Counted from the stretch's first letter, positions 7,844-17,248 are shown. The stretch: DNA of 64,000 nt from Arthrobacter ramosus (GCF_039535095.1 NZ_BAAAWN010000001.1:2418001-2482000), one strand, 5' to 3'. A program made the numbers and translations. The notes: generated by a model from the sequence alone, not told the origin.

Positions 7844-8136
7844 GGTGTGGTCCTTCTTAGGGATGAAATGCGAGTGTTCGACGCCGGCTGGCTGGGTTGC
7901 GTGGCTCCGGCTTGGTTGACTGCCAAGAGCGGTATTGCCAAGTCGTGGAGCTTTTGCAGCAGACCGTGGAGCGCGGCCTGGTCGACGTTCCGGATGCGGA
8001 TGGCGGTGGTTCCGTCGTGTTCGTTGGTGAGGCTCAGTCCTTCGAACCAAGCGGCCCAGCGGGAATCAAGATGGCCTTTGACGCGGACTTCATACTCGAC
8101 CGGCGTGTCGTCCCGGCCTATCGATCTCGCGTTCAT
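7840..8136 (-). CDS. Small conserved protein (98 aa) coupled to DUF4386 gene
   Basis: A 98-residue soluble protein, first part EYEVRVKGHLDSRWAAWFEG, then ALHGLLQKLHDLAIPLLAVN. The beta-alpha-beta pattern with the A-L-H-G-L-L helix resembles ACT-like small proteins common in actinobacteria, often next to DUF4386 or LuxR genes. AGAAGGAGGTGCG before ATG 8136 is a near-ideal ribosome site. The stop overlaps the DUF4386 start by ATGA. The upstream 8210-8255 repeats may control this two-gene operon. No function is established. Confidence 0.8.
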   Translation of the reverse strand: MNARSIGRDDTPVEYEVRVKGHLDSRWAAWFEGLSLTNEHDGTTAIRIRNVDQAALHGLLQKLHDLAIPLLAVNQAGATQPSQPASNTRISSLRRTTP

Positions 8137-8209
8137 CGCACCTCCTTCTGCCTTAGTGGATTTCAGCCGCCTTTGCGGATGACTTCCTTGAGCTTTGAAG
8201 GTAGAAGGA

Positions 8210-8255
8210 GATGTGGTGAGCAGGGATCACCACATCTGGTGATTGATGTGGTGAT
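8210..8255. repeat. Triple GATGTGGTGA repeat upstream of the DUF4386 operon
   Basis: GATGTGGTGA occurs at 8210-8219 (+), inverted at 8227-8236, and again at 8245-8254 (+). The last two extend to an 11 bp perfect palindrome (8226-8236 with 8245-8255). The copies start 17 and 18 bp apart. The array lies 74 bp upstream of the minus-strand small-protein gene and downstream of the LuxR stop, so it could be an operator or a structured terminator. Confidence 0.6.
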
Positions 8256-8292
8256 CTTTCGGAAGGAATGTCGGGCGGACCCCCGGCCTGGA

Positions 8293-11028
8293 TTAGCGCT
8301 CGTCGCGGCTTCGCGACAAGAGATCCAGCTCTTCGGCCCGGCGGACGGCCGAGCGGCGGTTGTTCGCGCCGAGCTTGGCATAGATGTTCTTGGTGTGTGT
8401 CCGGAGGGTGTTGAGGGAGACGAGCAACTCGCGCGCGATGTCCGGGCCGTCCAGCTCCGAGGAAAGAAGCCGAAGCACTTGCAGCTCGCGTTCGCTCAGG
8501 GGCTCGATTAAGCGTTGCTGTGCTGGGGTGCCGCGGCCTCGGGTACTGCGTGTCCGAGCACCTTGGGCCTCGGTCTCGTGCGTTTCGGTCCCGACCGACT
8601 CCAAGAGGCGGTCTACATAGTCCGAGGCGCTCCCCTGCTTCGCGAGCGCCTCCAGCAAGGCGGCCATAGCCTCTCCCTCATCGACGAACACTGAGACGTA
8701 GCCCCCTGGTTCGGCGAGCGCTACCGCGCGTTGCAGCGCAGCCAGCGCGCCGCCGTCGTCCGCTTCTTTTTGGTGGGCAAGTGCCATAAGAACCAGAAGT
8801 TCGACGACGGTCCCGGTCCTGCCACCTTCTTCCGCGGCCCGAAGGAGACGGCCAAGCAGCGCGATCGCCCGTCCGACAGAGTCCTCCGACGGCTCCGCCC
8901 CGTGCCGGGCGAGGAGTGCCCTGGCCAACGTGATGTGCTCGAACTCGTTCAGGTAAGAGAGTTCATCTTCGTCGGAAATGCCTCGCTCACGCGCCCAGCG
9001 GAGAGCGTCGGACGTCCTTCCGTGCGAGATCCACATCTGTGCCCGCACGGCCGCGACTGGATGTACCTCGGGAAAGAAGTCGCCGACGTAGAGGCGCTCC
9101 GCCTCGTCGAGTTGCTCAAGCGCGCCGCCCACGTCCCCTTCTGCTTGGAGGACCCGGGCCACCGCGACCCGCGAGCGGTACGGGTTTTGGGGCAGCGCGG
9201 CATCCTCGCCGAGCTCCTGGCTGGTCAGCAGGTGCTGCCTTGCGACTTCAAGTTCGCCGCGTTCAAGAAGGAGCATGCTCATTCCTACGTGCATGTCGGC
9301 CGTTCCGCGGAGCATTTGCGCCGGGTGCCTGCCCGCGACCTCGAGACCCCGCTCGTAGATCGCCATTGCGTCGCGGAGCCGGCCTTGGGTAATCCGGATG
9401 TCGGCCAAGGCGATGGAGCAACCGAGCATGTCCGAGTGGTGCCCGGCCCGCTCAAGGTTGGAATAAGAATCGGACCACAGGCCGTGCGCTACCCCCAGTT
9501 CGCCGTTCGTCCAATGGCCGAGCGCCAACAGCCCGGATGCCGCTCCGCGCTCAAGATGATCGTTCTTCCCAACGAGGCCGAGTGCGGTGGTCGCGTGCGT
9601 CATTGCCCCGGCGGTGTCCCCGACTGCGAGCGCCTGCGCTGCACGGTAGATCTCGATCGAGCTGGTGAGGTTCCCGCCGTCGCCGTCTTCCGCCGTCGTA
9701 CCTAACCACTGCTCTGCCTCCTTGAGGCGGGCGTCGACGCCGGTGAGTTCGCCGCTTGCGAGGAGCGCCCCGGCGTAGGCAACGCCCAGCCCGGGCCGCG
9801 CTTGTATCAGTTCGCCGGGGAGCGCTTGGAGCCAGCGGCTCAGCGTGGCGTCCTGGCGGTCCTTACGCATGGCAGGGATCGCGAGCTCGATCAGGTCCGC
9901 GGCCCGCTCGAAGTCCTTGCCGGCCATGGTGTGGCGGATAGCTTCCGGGAGGTCGCCGTTATGTTCGTGCCAGATGCTTGCGCGCTCATGCAGTTCGCTA
10001 ATGCGGCCCGGCTGCTCGTCCATGAGTCGCGCCCGTAGCACGTCGGCGAAGAGGTGGTGATAGCGGTACCACCAGCGGCGGTCGTCGAGCGGAACCACGA
10101 ACAGGTTCCCTCGATCGATCGACTCGAGCATTGCTTTTCCGGTGTTTTGGCCGGTCACGGCGTCGCAGAGCGGACCGTTGAGCCGGTTCAGGATGGAGGT
10201 TTGCAGCAGGAAGTTCCGGACGTCGTCGGGCTGGCGCAGGAGTACCTCTTCCGCGAGGTAATCGACGATGTAACGGTCATCACCTGCGAAGCCAGCGATG
10301 AAGCCGGCGACGTCGTCCCTTCCCTGCATCGAGAGCGCCGCCAATTGGAACGCGGCGATCCAGCCCTCGGCCCGGGCTTCGAGGGCGGCGATATCCTGCG
10401 CGGTGAGACTCAGTCCCATCACGCCGTTGAAGTAGGCGCTAGCCTCCTCCGGGGTGAAGCGGAGATCGGCGGCACGGATCTCGAGGAGCCTGCCGCGTGA
10501 TCTGAGTCGCGGGAGTGGCAAAGCTGGATCGGCACGGCTCGCGATGACCAGTTGTAGCTGCGCGGGCAGGTTCTCGATGAGAAAGGCCAGCCCCTCCTGC
10601 ACGTCCTGATTCTCGATGACGTGGTAATCGTCGAGCACCAAGATAAGTCTGTTCGGGACGGCCTGCAACTCGTTGATCAGGGTGGTCAGAAACGCTTCAG
10701 TGCTCGATTGCGGGGATCGGACTGCGAGTGCTTTGGCGCCGAGACCGTTCGATACCCTGTCCAGCGCAGCTACAAGGTAGGTCCAGAACAGCGTGGGATC
10801 GTTGTCCCGCTGGTCGAGCGAGAGCCAGGCGACCGATCGGCCATTGGCAGGTGCTTCCGCCAACCACTCGGTCAGCACGGTCGTTTTCCCGAAGCCGGCG
10901 GGGGCTGAGACGAGGATCAGCGTTTGCTCGTCGGCCTGCCTTAGACGGTCGCTGAGCCTGGGGCGCGTCACGAGACCGCGTCGTGGCACGGGGACGTGCA
11001 GTTTGGTCTCGAGCAATGGACCTGCCAT
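8293..11028 (-). CDS. LuxR-family regulator of the MalT/LAL type
   Basis: A 911-residue ATP-dependent transcription activator. It has a P-loop SAPAGFGKT (about residues 41-49), a Walker B-like LILVLDDYHVI, then a long TPR-like helical region that usually senses an inducer. A C-terminal LuxR helix-turn-helix follows (LSERELQVLRLLSSELDGPD, then LNTLRTHTKNIYAKLGANNR). ATG 11028 follows GGGAGGTCCGTG. It lies upstream on the same strand as the small-protein/DUF4386 pair and divergently from the BTAD side, so either could be a target. The inducer is not predictable. Confidence 0.88.
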   Translation of the reverse strand: MAGPLLETKLHVPVPRRGLVTRPRLSDRLRQADEQTLILVSAPAGFGKTTVLTEWLAEAPANGRSVAWLSLDQRDNDPTLFWTYLVAALDRVSNGLGAKALAVRSPQSSTEAFLTTLINELQAVPNRLILVLDDYHVIENQDVQEGLAFLIENLPAQLQLVIASRADPALPLPRLRSRGRLLEIRAADLRFTPEEASAYFNGVMGLSLTAQDIAALEARAEGWIAAFQLAALSMQGRDDVAGFIAGFAGDDRYIVDYLAEEVLLRQPDDVRNFLLQTSILNRLNGPLCDAVTGQNTGKAMLESIDRGNLFVVPLDDRRWWYRYHHLFADVLRARLMDEQPGRISELHERASIWHEHNGDLPEAIRHTMAGKDFERAADLIELAIPAMRKDRQDATLSRWLQALPGELIQARPGLGVAYAGALLASGELTGVDARLKEAEQWLGTTAEDGDGGNLTSSIEIYRAAQALAVGDTAGAMTHATTALGLVGKNDHLERGAASGLLALGHWTNGELGVAHGLWSDSYSNLERAGHHSDMLGCSIALADIRITQGRLRDAMAIYERGLEVAGRHPAQMLRGTADMHVGMSMLLLERGELEVARQHLLTSQELGEDAALPQNPYRSRVAVARVLQAEGDVGGALEQLDEAERLYVGDFFPEVHPVAAVRAQMWISHGRTSDALRWARERGISDEDELSYLNEFEHITLARALLARHGAEPSEDSVGRAIALLGRLLRAAEEGGRTGTVVELLVLMALAHQKEADDGGALAALQRAVALAEPGGYVSVFVDEGEAMAALLEALAKQGSASDYVDRLLESVGTETHETEAQGARTRSTRGRGTPAQQRLIEPLSERELQVLRLLSSELDGPDIARELLVSLNTLRTHTKNIYAKLGANNRRSAVRRAEELDLLSRSRDER

Positions 11029-11185
11029 CACGGACCTCCCTCGACAGCCGGTCACCTTGCCTCGGCCCGGGTGATCCCAGTGTAGTGCCGGTGAATTAGG
11101 GCAACACCCCACGCCGGGCCGTCTGACCGCCGTCCGGGACGTCTTCAACAACTGAGCCGCGCCCACCATGCCCGACAGAGCCGGG

Positions 11186-11206
11186 TGCCCGCTCAACCAG
11201 CGGGCA
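11186..11206 (-). terminator. Hairpin behind the peroxiredoxin gene
   Basis: A perfect 8 bp stem (TGCCCGCT at 11186-11193, AGCGGGCA at 11199-11206) with loop CAACC, 15 bases downstream of the minus-strand peroxiredoxin stop. The rest of the 11029-11220 gap shows no gene. Confidence 0.55.
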
Positions 11207-11220
11207 ACCGGCGAAGCGAA

Positions 11221-11877
11221 TCACACGGGCTGCGGAACGATCCGAATGTACGGCTTGGGCTCCTTCCAATCGCCAAAGATCTCCCGGGCCTCGCTGTTCG
11301 GGACGGAGCCGGCGATGATGACGTCCTCGCCTTGCTTCCAGTTGACCGGCGTCGCCACCCGGTGCTTCGCCGTGAGCTGAAGCGAGTCGACGACGCGAAG
11401 CACCTCGTCGAAGTTGCGTCCGGTCGTCATGGGGTAGACGAGGATCAGCTTGATCTTCTTGTCCGGCCCGATGACGAACACGTTGCGGACGGTCTGGTTG
11501 TCCGCGGGCGTGCGGCTCTTGGCATCCCCGGACGTGGCTGCAGGGAGCATGCCGTAAAGCTTCGCCACGGTGTAGTCCTCGTCGCCGATCACGGGGTAAT
11601 TGGGGCGAGTTCCCTGCGTTTCTTCGATATCGGCGCCCCACCGCTCGTGATCAGCTGTCGAGTCCACGGACAAGCCGATGATCTTGACTCCGCGTCGGTC
11701 GAACTCGGGCTTGATCTTGGCCATGTAGCCGAGCTCGGTCGTGCAGACCGGGGTGAAGTCTTTCGGGTGCGAGAACAGCACTCCCCACGCGTCTCCGAGC
11801 CAGTCATGGAAGCGGATGTCTCCAGCGGTCGTCTTGGCGGAGAAATCGGGTGCGATCTCACCGAGTTGCAGTCCCAT
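11221..11877 (-). CDS. 1-Cys peroxiredoxin (Prx6 family)
   Basis: A 218-residue peroxidase that reduces H2O2 and organic hydroperoxides through one peroxidatic Cys. The motif DFTPVCTTELGYMAK places this Cys at residue 45. The longer C-terminal domain of Prx6 enzymes is present (VNWKQGEDVIIAGSVPNSEA). AGGAGG lies 5 bases before the second of two adjacent ATGs (11877), which I prefer over 11880. It is divergent from a BTAD regulator 110 bp away, which may control it. The electron donor is not encoded nearby. Confidence 0.93.
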   Translation of the reverse strand: MGLQLGEIAPDFSAKTTAGDIRFHDWLGDAWGVLFSHPKDFTPVCTTELGYMAKIKPEFDRRGVKIIGLSVDSTADHERWGADIEETQGTRPNYPVIGDEDYTVAKLYGMLPAATSGDAKSRTPADNQTVRNVFVIGPDKKIKLILVYPMTTGRNFDEVLRVVDSLQLTAKHRVATPVNWKQGEDVIIAGSVPNSEAREIFGDWKEPKPYIRIVPQPV

Positions 11878-11950
11878 CATGTCCTCCTGGGCGTTGTGAT
11901 GTGATGACGGAGCCAATTGGCTCGCCGTCATTTCTCACGGTAAGGCAACC

Positions 11951-11971
11951 CTGTTCCCCCACTGTTCCCCC
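11951..11971. promoter_or_regulatory. 11-bp-spaced direct repeat in peroxiredoxin/BTAD gap
   Basis: CTGTTCCCCC occurs at 11951-11960 and again at 11962-11971, an 11 bp register. SARP/BTAD regulators are known to bind direct repeats with 11 bp periodicity close to a -10 box, and TACCAT follows at 11975-11980. The BTAD-domain gene starts at 11987. Binding by that protein is inference. Confidence 0.45.
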
Positions 11972-11986
11972 GGCTACCATGAGGGC

Positions 11987-13711
11987 ATGGAGACGTGCGC
12001 CGTCGTCGTGCTAGGCGCGTTCCGTGTCGTAGTTGACGGCCGGACTGTTCCAGGCGACGCGTGGAAACGAACCAAGGCCGCCGGGCTCGTCAAGATCCTC
12101 GCCCTCGCGGAAGGGCACCGGCTGCACAGGGATGTCGTCGCCGATTTGCTCTGGCCCGATCTCAACGCTCGAGCTGCTGCTTCGAACCTACGCAAGGCAA
12201 TGCATTTCGCTCGCGCTGCCCTCGGCTCGTCGGACGCCCTACAGGCGCGCGGCGATTTGCTGGTTTTACTGCCCTACGCCGAGGTCTCCATCGACGCGGA
12301 GCGGTTCGAAGCGGACGGGCGCGCCGCGCTCGCCTCATCGGCAGGGACGACCGAAGCTCTCGCCCTGTATCGAGGCGACCTGCTTCCTGATGATCGATTC
12401 GCCGTGTGGGCCGAGGAACCCCGCGATCGGCTGCGCACGCTGTACCTGAGTCTGCTCAAGGCCGCTGCTCGATGGGACGACGTGGTGCAGGCCGAGCCAA
12501 CGGACGAGGACGCCCACCGCGCTATCATGGTTCGCGCACTCGACGCGGGCGATCGTCAGGGCGCGATCCGCCAGTTCGAGCGACTCTGCCGGCAATTGCG
12601 GGCGGACTTGGGAGTCGGCCCAGGGGCGGCGACGGTCGCGGTCTACGAGAAGGCCATCGCCGAGGACAGCCGGCGTGCGGAGAATCGTACGCGGGCGACG
12701 TTGGCGCGAGCACTCATCGCGCTGAACAGCGGCGACCTCATCGAAGCCATGTCATACGCCCAGCGTGCACGCGAGCTGGCCATGGAAGCGAACCTGGGCC
12801 GGGAGATCGGCGAGGCCAGCGCAGTGCTGGCGATCGCGGCGAACATGCAGAACCGTTGGCTCGAGGTGTTCGAGGCCGAGTTCGTGGAATTCACACGACA
12901 CGATTCCGAGCGCTCCGGCTACATTCTCGACGCTCAGTTGTGCCTCGCTGAGTTCTGCCTGTGCGGGCCGGACGGGCATCGGAACATTGCGCGGCGAGTA
13001 AAGCGCCTGCGCACGATCGCCGAGCGAGCAGGCTCGGTGCGCGGCCAGGCCATCGCCGACCTGTTGCTGGGCGAAGCGGCACTGTTCTCCGGTGAACTCG
13101 GCGACGCGCGCAGCCTGCTCCAGTCCGCGCTCGAGCTGCACCGGCGGGCCGGGGCCCGGGCCGGCGAGATCGTGACACTGCAACGACTGGCTGAGGTTGA
13201 CCTCGCGCAGGATCGGACCGAGGATGCCACTCGGGCAGCCAGCCGCGCTTTGCCTGCTGCCGCGTCCACGTGGCTTGAGCCACACCTGGTTGTACGCCTG
13301 TACGGGGTGCTCGCCGAGGCGGCCAGCTCTCCGGCGCAAGCGGTCCACATCATCGAGCGAGCGGACGCCGCCCTGGCCGGTAGGAGCGTCTGTCCGCCGT
13401 GCTCGATGGGTTATCACGTCGCCGCAGCGAGGAATTACGCGCTGGCAGGGAGGCTGGACGCCGCCCGCCGCCGGCTTGCCAAAGCCGAACAGCTCGCCGG
13501 CATGTGGCCGGGCGGACCATGGCATGCCGCTCTTTGGGAAGCACGAGCCGTCCTGCGCCGCGCGGAAGGTCACGAGAATCAAGCCATCGCCCTGTTTCGG
13601 GAGGCGGCAGACAGTTTTGCCGAAGTCGGCAGGCGCCAAGACGAGCAACGCTGCCTCGCTCGAGCAGCACAAAAATCGCTAACGACCAGCGGAAAGTCTC
13701 TTGCCGGCTAG
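11987..13711 (+). CDS. BTAD-domain (SARP/AfsR-like) regulator with TPR region
   Basis: A 574-residue protein. The N-terminus METCAVVVLGAFRVVVDGRT begins a winged-helix DNA-binding domain (ALAEGHRLHRDVVADLLWPD, then AAASNLRKAMHFAR). A bacterial transcriptional activation domain follows (LALYRGDLLPDDRFAVWAEE, then HRAIMVRALDAGDRQGAIRQ) and then about 330 residues of TPR-like helices. It has no NB-ARC ATPase. ATG 11987 is nearly without a leader; GAGGGC abuts it. It is divergent from the peroxiredoxin and upstream of a quinone reductase, both possible redox targets. Confidence 0.85.
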   Translation: METCAVVVLGAFRVVVDGRTVPGDAWKRTKAAGLVKILALAEGHRLHRDVVADLLWPDLNARAAASNLRKAMHFARAALGSSDALQARGDLLVLLPYAEVSIDAERFEADGRAALASSAGTTEALALYRGDLLPDDRFAVWAEEPRDRLRTLYLSLLKAAARWDDVVQAEPTDEDAHRAIMVRALDAGDRQGAIRQFERLCRQLRADLGVGPGAATVAVYEKAIAEDSRRAENRTRATLARALIALNSGDLIEAMSYAQRARELAMEANLGREIGEASAVLAIAANMQNRWLEVFEAEFVEFTRHDSERSGYILDAQLCLAEFCLCGPDGHRNIARRVKRLRTIAERAGSVRGQAIADLLLGEAALFSGELGDARSLLQSALELHRRAGARAGEIVTLQRLAEVDLAQDRTEDATRAASRALPAAASTWLEPHLVVRLYGVLAEAASSPAQAVHIIERADAALAGRSVCPPCSMGYHVAAARNYALAGRLDAARRRLAKAEQLAGMWPGGPWHAALWEARAVLRRAEGHENQAIALFREAADSFAEVGRRQDEQRCLARAAQKSLTTSGKSLAG

Positions 13712-13837
13712 GCCACGTGCGTCCGGAAGCAGCCGACCGGCAGCGGCCAGAAGTGCACCACGGGGATGTACTTGTCATCATGGAGAACGTCTCGGCCATA
13801 ATGGCGGAAGGAGAGCCCCTGGTTCTCGCGATGCACT

Positions 13838-13867
13838 CCCTTCCCCTAGACGCACGCCCTTCCCCTA
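13838..13867 (+). promoter_or_regulatory. Direct repeat and -10 box before quinone reductase
   Basis: CCCTTCCCCTA occurs at 13838-13848 and 13857-13867, 19 bp apart. The second copy runs into TATAAG (13865-13870), a likely -10 box for the reductase gene starting at 13893. The repeat may be an activator site. The rest of the 181 bp gap shows nothing else. Confidence 0.4.
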
Positions 13868-13892
13868 TAAGGTCCAAAGAATAGGAGTCACA

Positions 13893-14918
13893 GTGAAAGC
13901 CATCGTGTACGAAAGGACAGGTCCGTCGTCGGTGCTGGTTCTGCAAGACAGGCCACTAACATCACCCGGACCGGGCCAGGTCAGAGTCCGGGTGGTGGTG
14001 TCGGGAGTCAATCCCACCGACTGGAAGTCCCGGGCCGGCAGCGGGACCGGAAGCAAGCTGGACGCACCAAAGGTGCCCAACCAAGATGGCGCCGGCGTTA
14101 TCGACGAGCTCGGACCCGGCGTGACGGGACTGTCCATCGGAGATCGCGTCTGGCTTTGGGACGTTGCCTGGGGTAGCACCGAGGGCACAGCCCAGGAGTA
14201 TGTGGTGGTGCCGGCCGCGCAGGCCGTTGCACTTCCGGACACGGAATCCTTCGACACGGGCGCATCCCTGGGGATCCCGGCGTTGACCGCGCATCGTGCG
14301 CTAACCTCGAACCAAAACGGGCCGGACAGGCTCTCCCCCGGATCTTTGGAAGGGAAGGTGGTGCTTGTCACCGGAGGCGCGGGGGCGGTCGGGCATGCTG
14401 CCATTCAGCTCGCCCGCTGGGCAGGTGCAACCGTCATCACGACCGTGAGCGGGGAGCGGAAGGGTGAACTTGCTCGCCAGGCGGGCGCGCACTATGTGAT
14501 CAACTATCGCACTGCCGGCGTCCCACAGACCGTATATCAAGCAGCCCCCGGAGGCGTTGATACGATCGTCGATGTCAACGCTCCGGCGAACATCGACACT
14601 GACCTCAAGGTGCTGAAGCCTGGGGGAACCATTTCCATTTATGCTGCCGCACCCGGTGAATCCTTGGCCATTCCCATTCGCGAGAGTATGGCCAAAAACG
14701 TTCAATACCAGTTCGTCCTCACGTACACCGTTACTGATCAGCAGAAGACGGCGGCCGTTGCCGCCGTCACCGATGCACTAAAAGCAGGGGTATTGCGTGT
14801 CGGCAATGAACACGGGCTCCCTCTAATCCGGTTTCAACTCGATGAAACCGCGGCAGCGCACGATGCCGTGGAGCAAGGCTTCATCGGAAAGATCCTGATC
14901 GACGTGTCCGCGTCCTGA
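13893..14918 (+). CDS. NADPH:quinone oxidoreductase (zinc-free MDR family)
   Basis: A 341-residue medium-chain reductase. The N-terminus reads MKAIVYERTGPSSVLVLQDR (GTG read as Met), then SGVNPTDWKSRAG, the quinone-reductase signature. The cofactor motif VTGGAGAVGHAAIQLA is near residues 160-175. The zinc-ligand Cys and His residues of alcohol dehydrogenases are absent. GTG 13893 is preceded by TAGGAG at about 7 bases. It sits 181 bases behind the BTAD regulator on the same strand with its own promoter-like sequence. Likely role: two-electron reduction of quinones or enones; the substrate is unknown. Confidence 0.88.
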   Translation: MKAIVYERTGPSSVLVLQDRPLTSPGPGQVRVRVVVSGVNPTDWKSRAGSGTGSKLDAPKVPNQDGAGVIDELGPGVTGLSIGDRVWLWDVAWGSTEGTAQEYVVVPAAQAVALPDTESFDTGASLGIPALTAHRALTSNQNGPDRLSPGSLEGKVVLVTGGAGAVGHAAIQLARWAGATVITTVSGERKGELARQAGAHYVINYRTAGVPQTVYQAAPGGVDTIVDVNAPANIDTDLKVLKPGGTISIYAAAPGESLAIPIRESMAKNVQYQFVLTYTVTDQQKTAAVAAVTDALKAGVLRVGNEHGLPLIRFQLDETAAAHDAVEQGFIGKILIDVSAS

Positions 14919-15006
14919 GCAGCTTTCTGCCCGTGACGTCCGGAGTCCCCTGGTTCCCGCCGGACAGGACCCGTCAACTGTGTTCACAAGGCCCCACCCT
15001 CAGTTG

Positions 15007-16826
15007 TCATGCGGTATCCGTAACCGCCAGACTGAGGCGGTCGACTCCGTGCATTGCATCCGCTGCCCGTACAAGGGCTAAATGGGAAAATGCTTGTGGA
15101 AAGTTACCCGCCATTCGTTTTTCCTTCACTGCGTATTCTTCGCTGAGCAGACCGAGTTCATTGGAAAACCCGACGAGCTTGTCCATCAGGGCCTTGGCTT
15201 CAGTCCAGCGATCGGTGCGAGCGTACTGCTCCACCAGCCAGAAGGAACAAGCGAGAAATGGATGCTCACCCGGTTCAAGTCCGTCAACGCCGGTTTCAGT
15301 CCGGTACCGAAGAAGCAGTCCTCGTCGGTCAAGAGCTCCTTCTCTAGCAGGGAAACCGTTCCGAGCATGCGCTGGTCAGAGTAGGCGAGGAATCCAACCT
15401 GCGGTAGAGCTAACAATGCGGCGTCTGCCTGTCGCCCCCCATAGGTTTGTGTGAAGGACCTTAGGTCGCGGTTGAAGCCCTTATTCAATATCTCCCTCCG
15501 CAGGAGTCCCCGGAGTTCCCGCCAGTGCTCCAGCGGGCCCGCCAATCCGTGATCCCGAACCGCACGGACCCCGCAGTCGAATGCCGCCCACATCATGACT
15601 CTGGAATGCGTAAAGTACCGGGCCTTGCCGCGCATCTCCCAAAGGCCGAAGTCTTTGTCATTTAGGTGATTCTCCACAAAGCCCAGGAGGGCACACTGTA
15701 ATGCCCAGGAGAAGTGATCTTCCTTGCCCCCGGCTAGACGGAGTCTTTCCAGAGCAACCAAGACTTCTCCCACTACATCGGCCTGGTACTGGGAGACCGC
15801 AGCGTTGCCGATCCGGACCGGTCTCGCGTTCTGATAGCCAGGCAGGTGGTCTAGTTCTTTCTCAGGAAGGTCCCTCTCTCCGGCGATTCCGTACATAATC
15901 TGGATGTCCTCCGGATCACCCGCGAGTGCCCGCAACAACCAGTTGCGCCACTTCAAAGCCTCCGATTCATAGCCATGCGTCAACATGGATTCCAGCGTCA
16001 ATGAGGCGTCGCGAAGCCAGCAATAGCGGTAGTCCCAGTTGCGTGAACCGCCAAAATCCTCCGGTAAAGAGGTTGTGGGAGCGGCGACGATGCCTCCCGT
16101 TTCATAGTGCGTCAAAGCGCGCAGCACCAAAAGCGATCGCTTGACTGCGCCCCCGTATGCCCCGTCCTGGCGGCAATGACCTCCCCACAGGGTCCAATAA
16201 TGCACCGCTTCGTCAAGGGCAGCATCGATATCGACGGCGGGCGGCACCTCGCGATGCGACGGAAACCACGTCAGCTCGAAATCCACGGTCTCACCAGCTG
16301 CAACCACGAATTCCCCCACGTGCCGGCGATCGTGGGCTTTGGGCAGATGGTGCCCCCGCAATGCCCAGGCGTCCGGTCCGGCTCTGGCCAGCAATATTTC
16401 AGCACCGAGCGTGGTGTTCTCGCGATATCGGCTCACCCACGGCAATACGGCACCGTAGCGTGGGCGAATCCTCAGCTCCTGAAGAAGGGCGACGGTCCCG
16501 CTCAGGCCAGTGACTCGACGCACAAGAGATGAACGGCTTTCCCCGATAGGCATGAAGTCGGTAATACGGGCCAGTCCGCCAAGAGTCTGCCACGTTGTCT
16601 CAAGGACAAAAGTCGAGGCCATGTAGTGACGGTCTACGACGACAGCCTCCGGATGGCTGGGGGCAAGCGACCACAGTCCATGTTCTTCGCGCCCTAGCAG
16701 CGCGGCAAAGATTGACGCGGAGTCGAAGCGTGGCAAGCAGAGCCAGTCGACGCTACCCCGGCGGGAGATTAGACACCCTGTAGAGAGATTCGACAGGAGC
16801 GCATAGTCCTCGATGGGTGCGGCCAT
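15007..16826 (-). pseudogene. Glycoside hydrolase family 15 (trehalase/glucoamylase-like), frameshifted
   Basis: The product starts MAAPIEDYALLSNLSTGCLI (ATG 16826 after GGGG) and follows GH15 through NWDYRYCWLRDASLTLESML, a (alpha/alpha)6-barrel signature, to LLEKELLTDEDCFF. There the frame drifts to junk and stops at 15186. The true C-terminus continues in another frame: YRTETGVDGLEPGEHPFLAC, then SFWLVEQYARTDRW, ending SLAVTDTA at 15007. One missing base near 15309 explains it (length 3n+2). Intact, it would be about 606 residues, a cytoplasmic enzyme of trehalose or maltodextrin breakdown. It may be inactivated or a sequencing error. Confidence 0.8.
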
Positions 16827-16955
16827 GGCCCCAGTCAATCACAAGGGTTTGAAAAGCGTCAGGCCAAAACATAGGAACCGTCAAGCCATCATCGCCAGAC
16901 TGCTGATTGGCATGAGCTTCCGTCGTGACGCCATCGGGGCTCCACGCCCTGAGAG

Positions 16956-17035
16956 CCCCAACTCCTCCCTACCCGGGTGGTCAACCGTGCCCCGAGAAGT
17001 TCACCCGGGGAGGTAGTTGCGGGCCACTCCGGCCG
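16956..17035 (-). repeat. Dispersed hairpin repeat, copy A
   Basis: On the minus strand this shares an ordered set of blocks with the copies at 28351 and 30361: GGAGC, GTGG, ACT-CCT, GGGTG-ACTT, CGGG, GTTG, CCACCCGGGT and GGAG/GGGG. The core forms an 8 bp stem CCCGGGTG...CACCCGGG. It lies in the 715 bp gap between the GH15 gene and the second MalT-like regulator. The remaining gap sequence outside the two small genes shows nothing recognisable. Confidence 0.6.
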
Positions 17036-17101
17036 CGGAGCCAGACTGAATACAAGACACCACCAGTGTCAGCGCGAGGCAATATATACAAGGGAGTAGC
17101 T

Positions 17102-17248
17102 ATGGAACGGCCTGTCAACGTCGACAGGGGTGAGACAGAAGCCCCTTCCCGCGTCCGGAAGGGCGGAGGTCTTTCAGCAATGATCTCGACCCAGGAGCGA
17201 GCCGGGTGCAGCACCGCCCCGTCGCGGAAACGGGGGGCCGGGAGATGA
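17102..17248 (+). CDS. Possible 48-residue small protein, first of a coupled pair
   Basis: ATG 17102 follows AAGGGAGTAGCT, a good ribosome site, and TATATA is just upstream at about 17083. The product begins MERPVNVDRGETEAPSRVRK and is basic with two Ser/Arg-rich tails; no domain is recognisable. Its stop overlaps the start of the next small frame by ATGA, the coupling seen in real operons. Length and composition alone do not prove coding. Confidence 0.35.
   Translation: MERPVNVDRGETEAPSRVRKGGGLSAMISTQERAGCSTAPSRKRGAGR

Noticed and set aside
8731..9705. 324-codon open frame antisense to the MalT-like regulator
   Set aside because: Codon-bias shadow; composition is typical of antisense GC-rich frames, with no domain visible.
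11096..11641. Long open frame antisense to the peroxiredoxin
   Set aside because: Arg/Gly-rich translation with no family features; it is the GC-biased shadow of the conserved peroxiredoxin gene.
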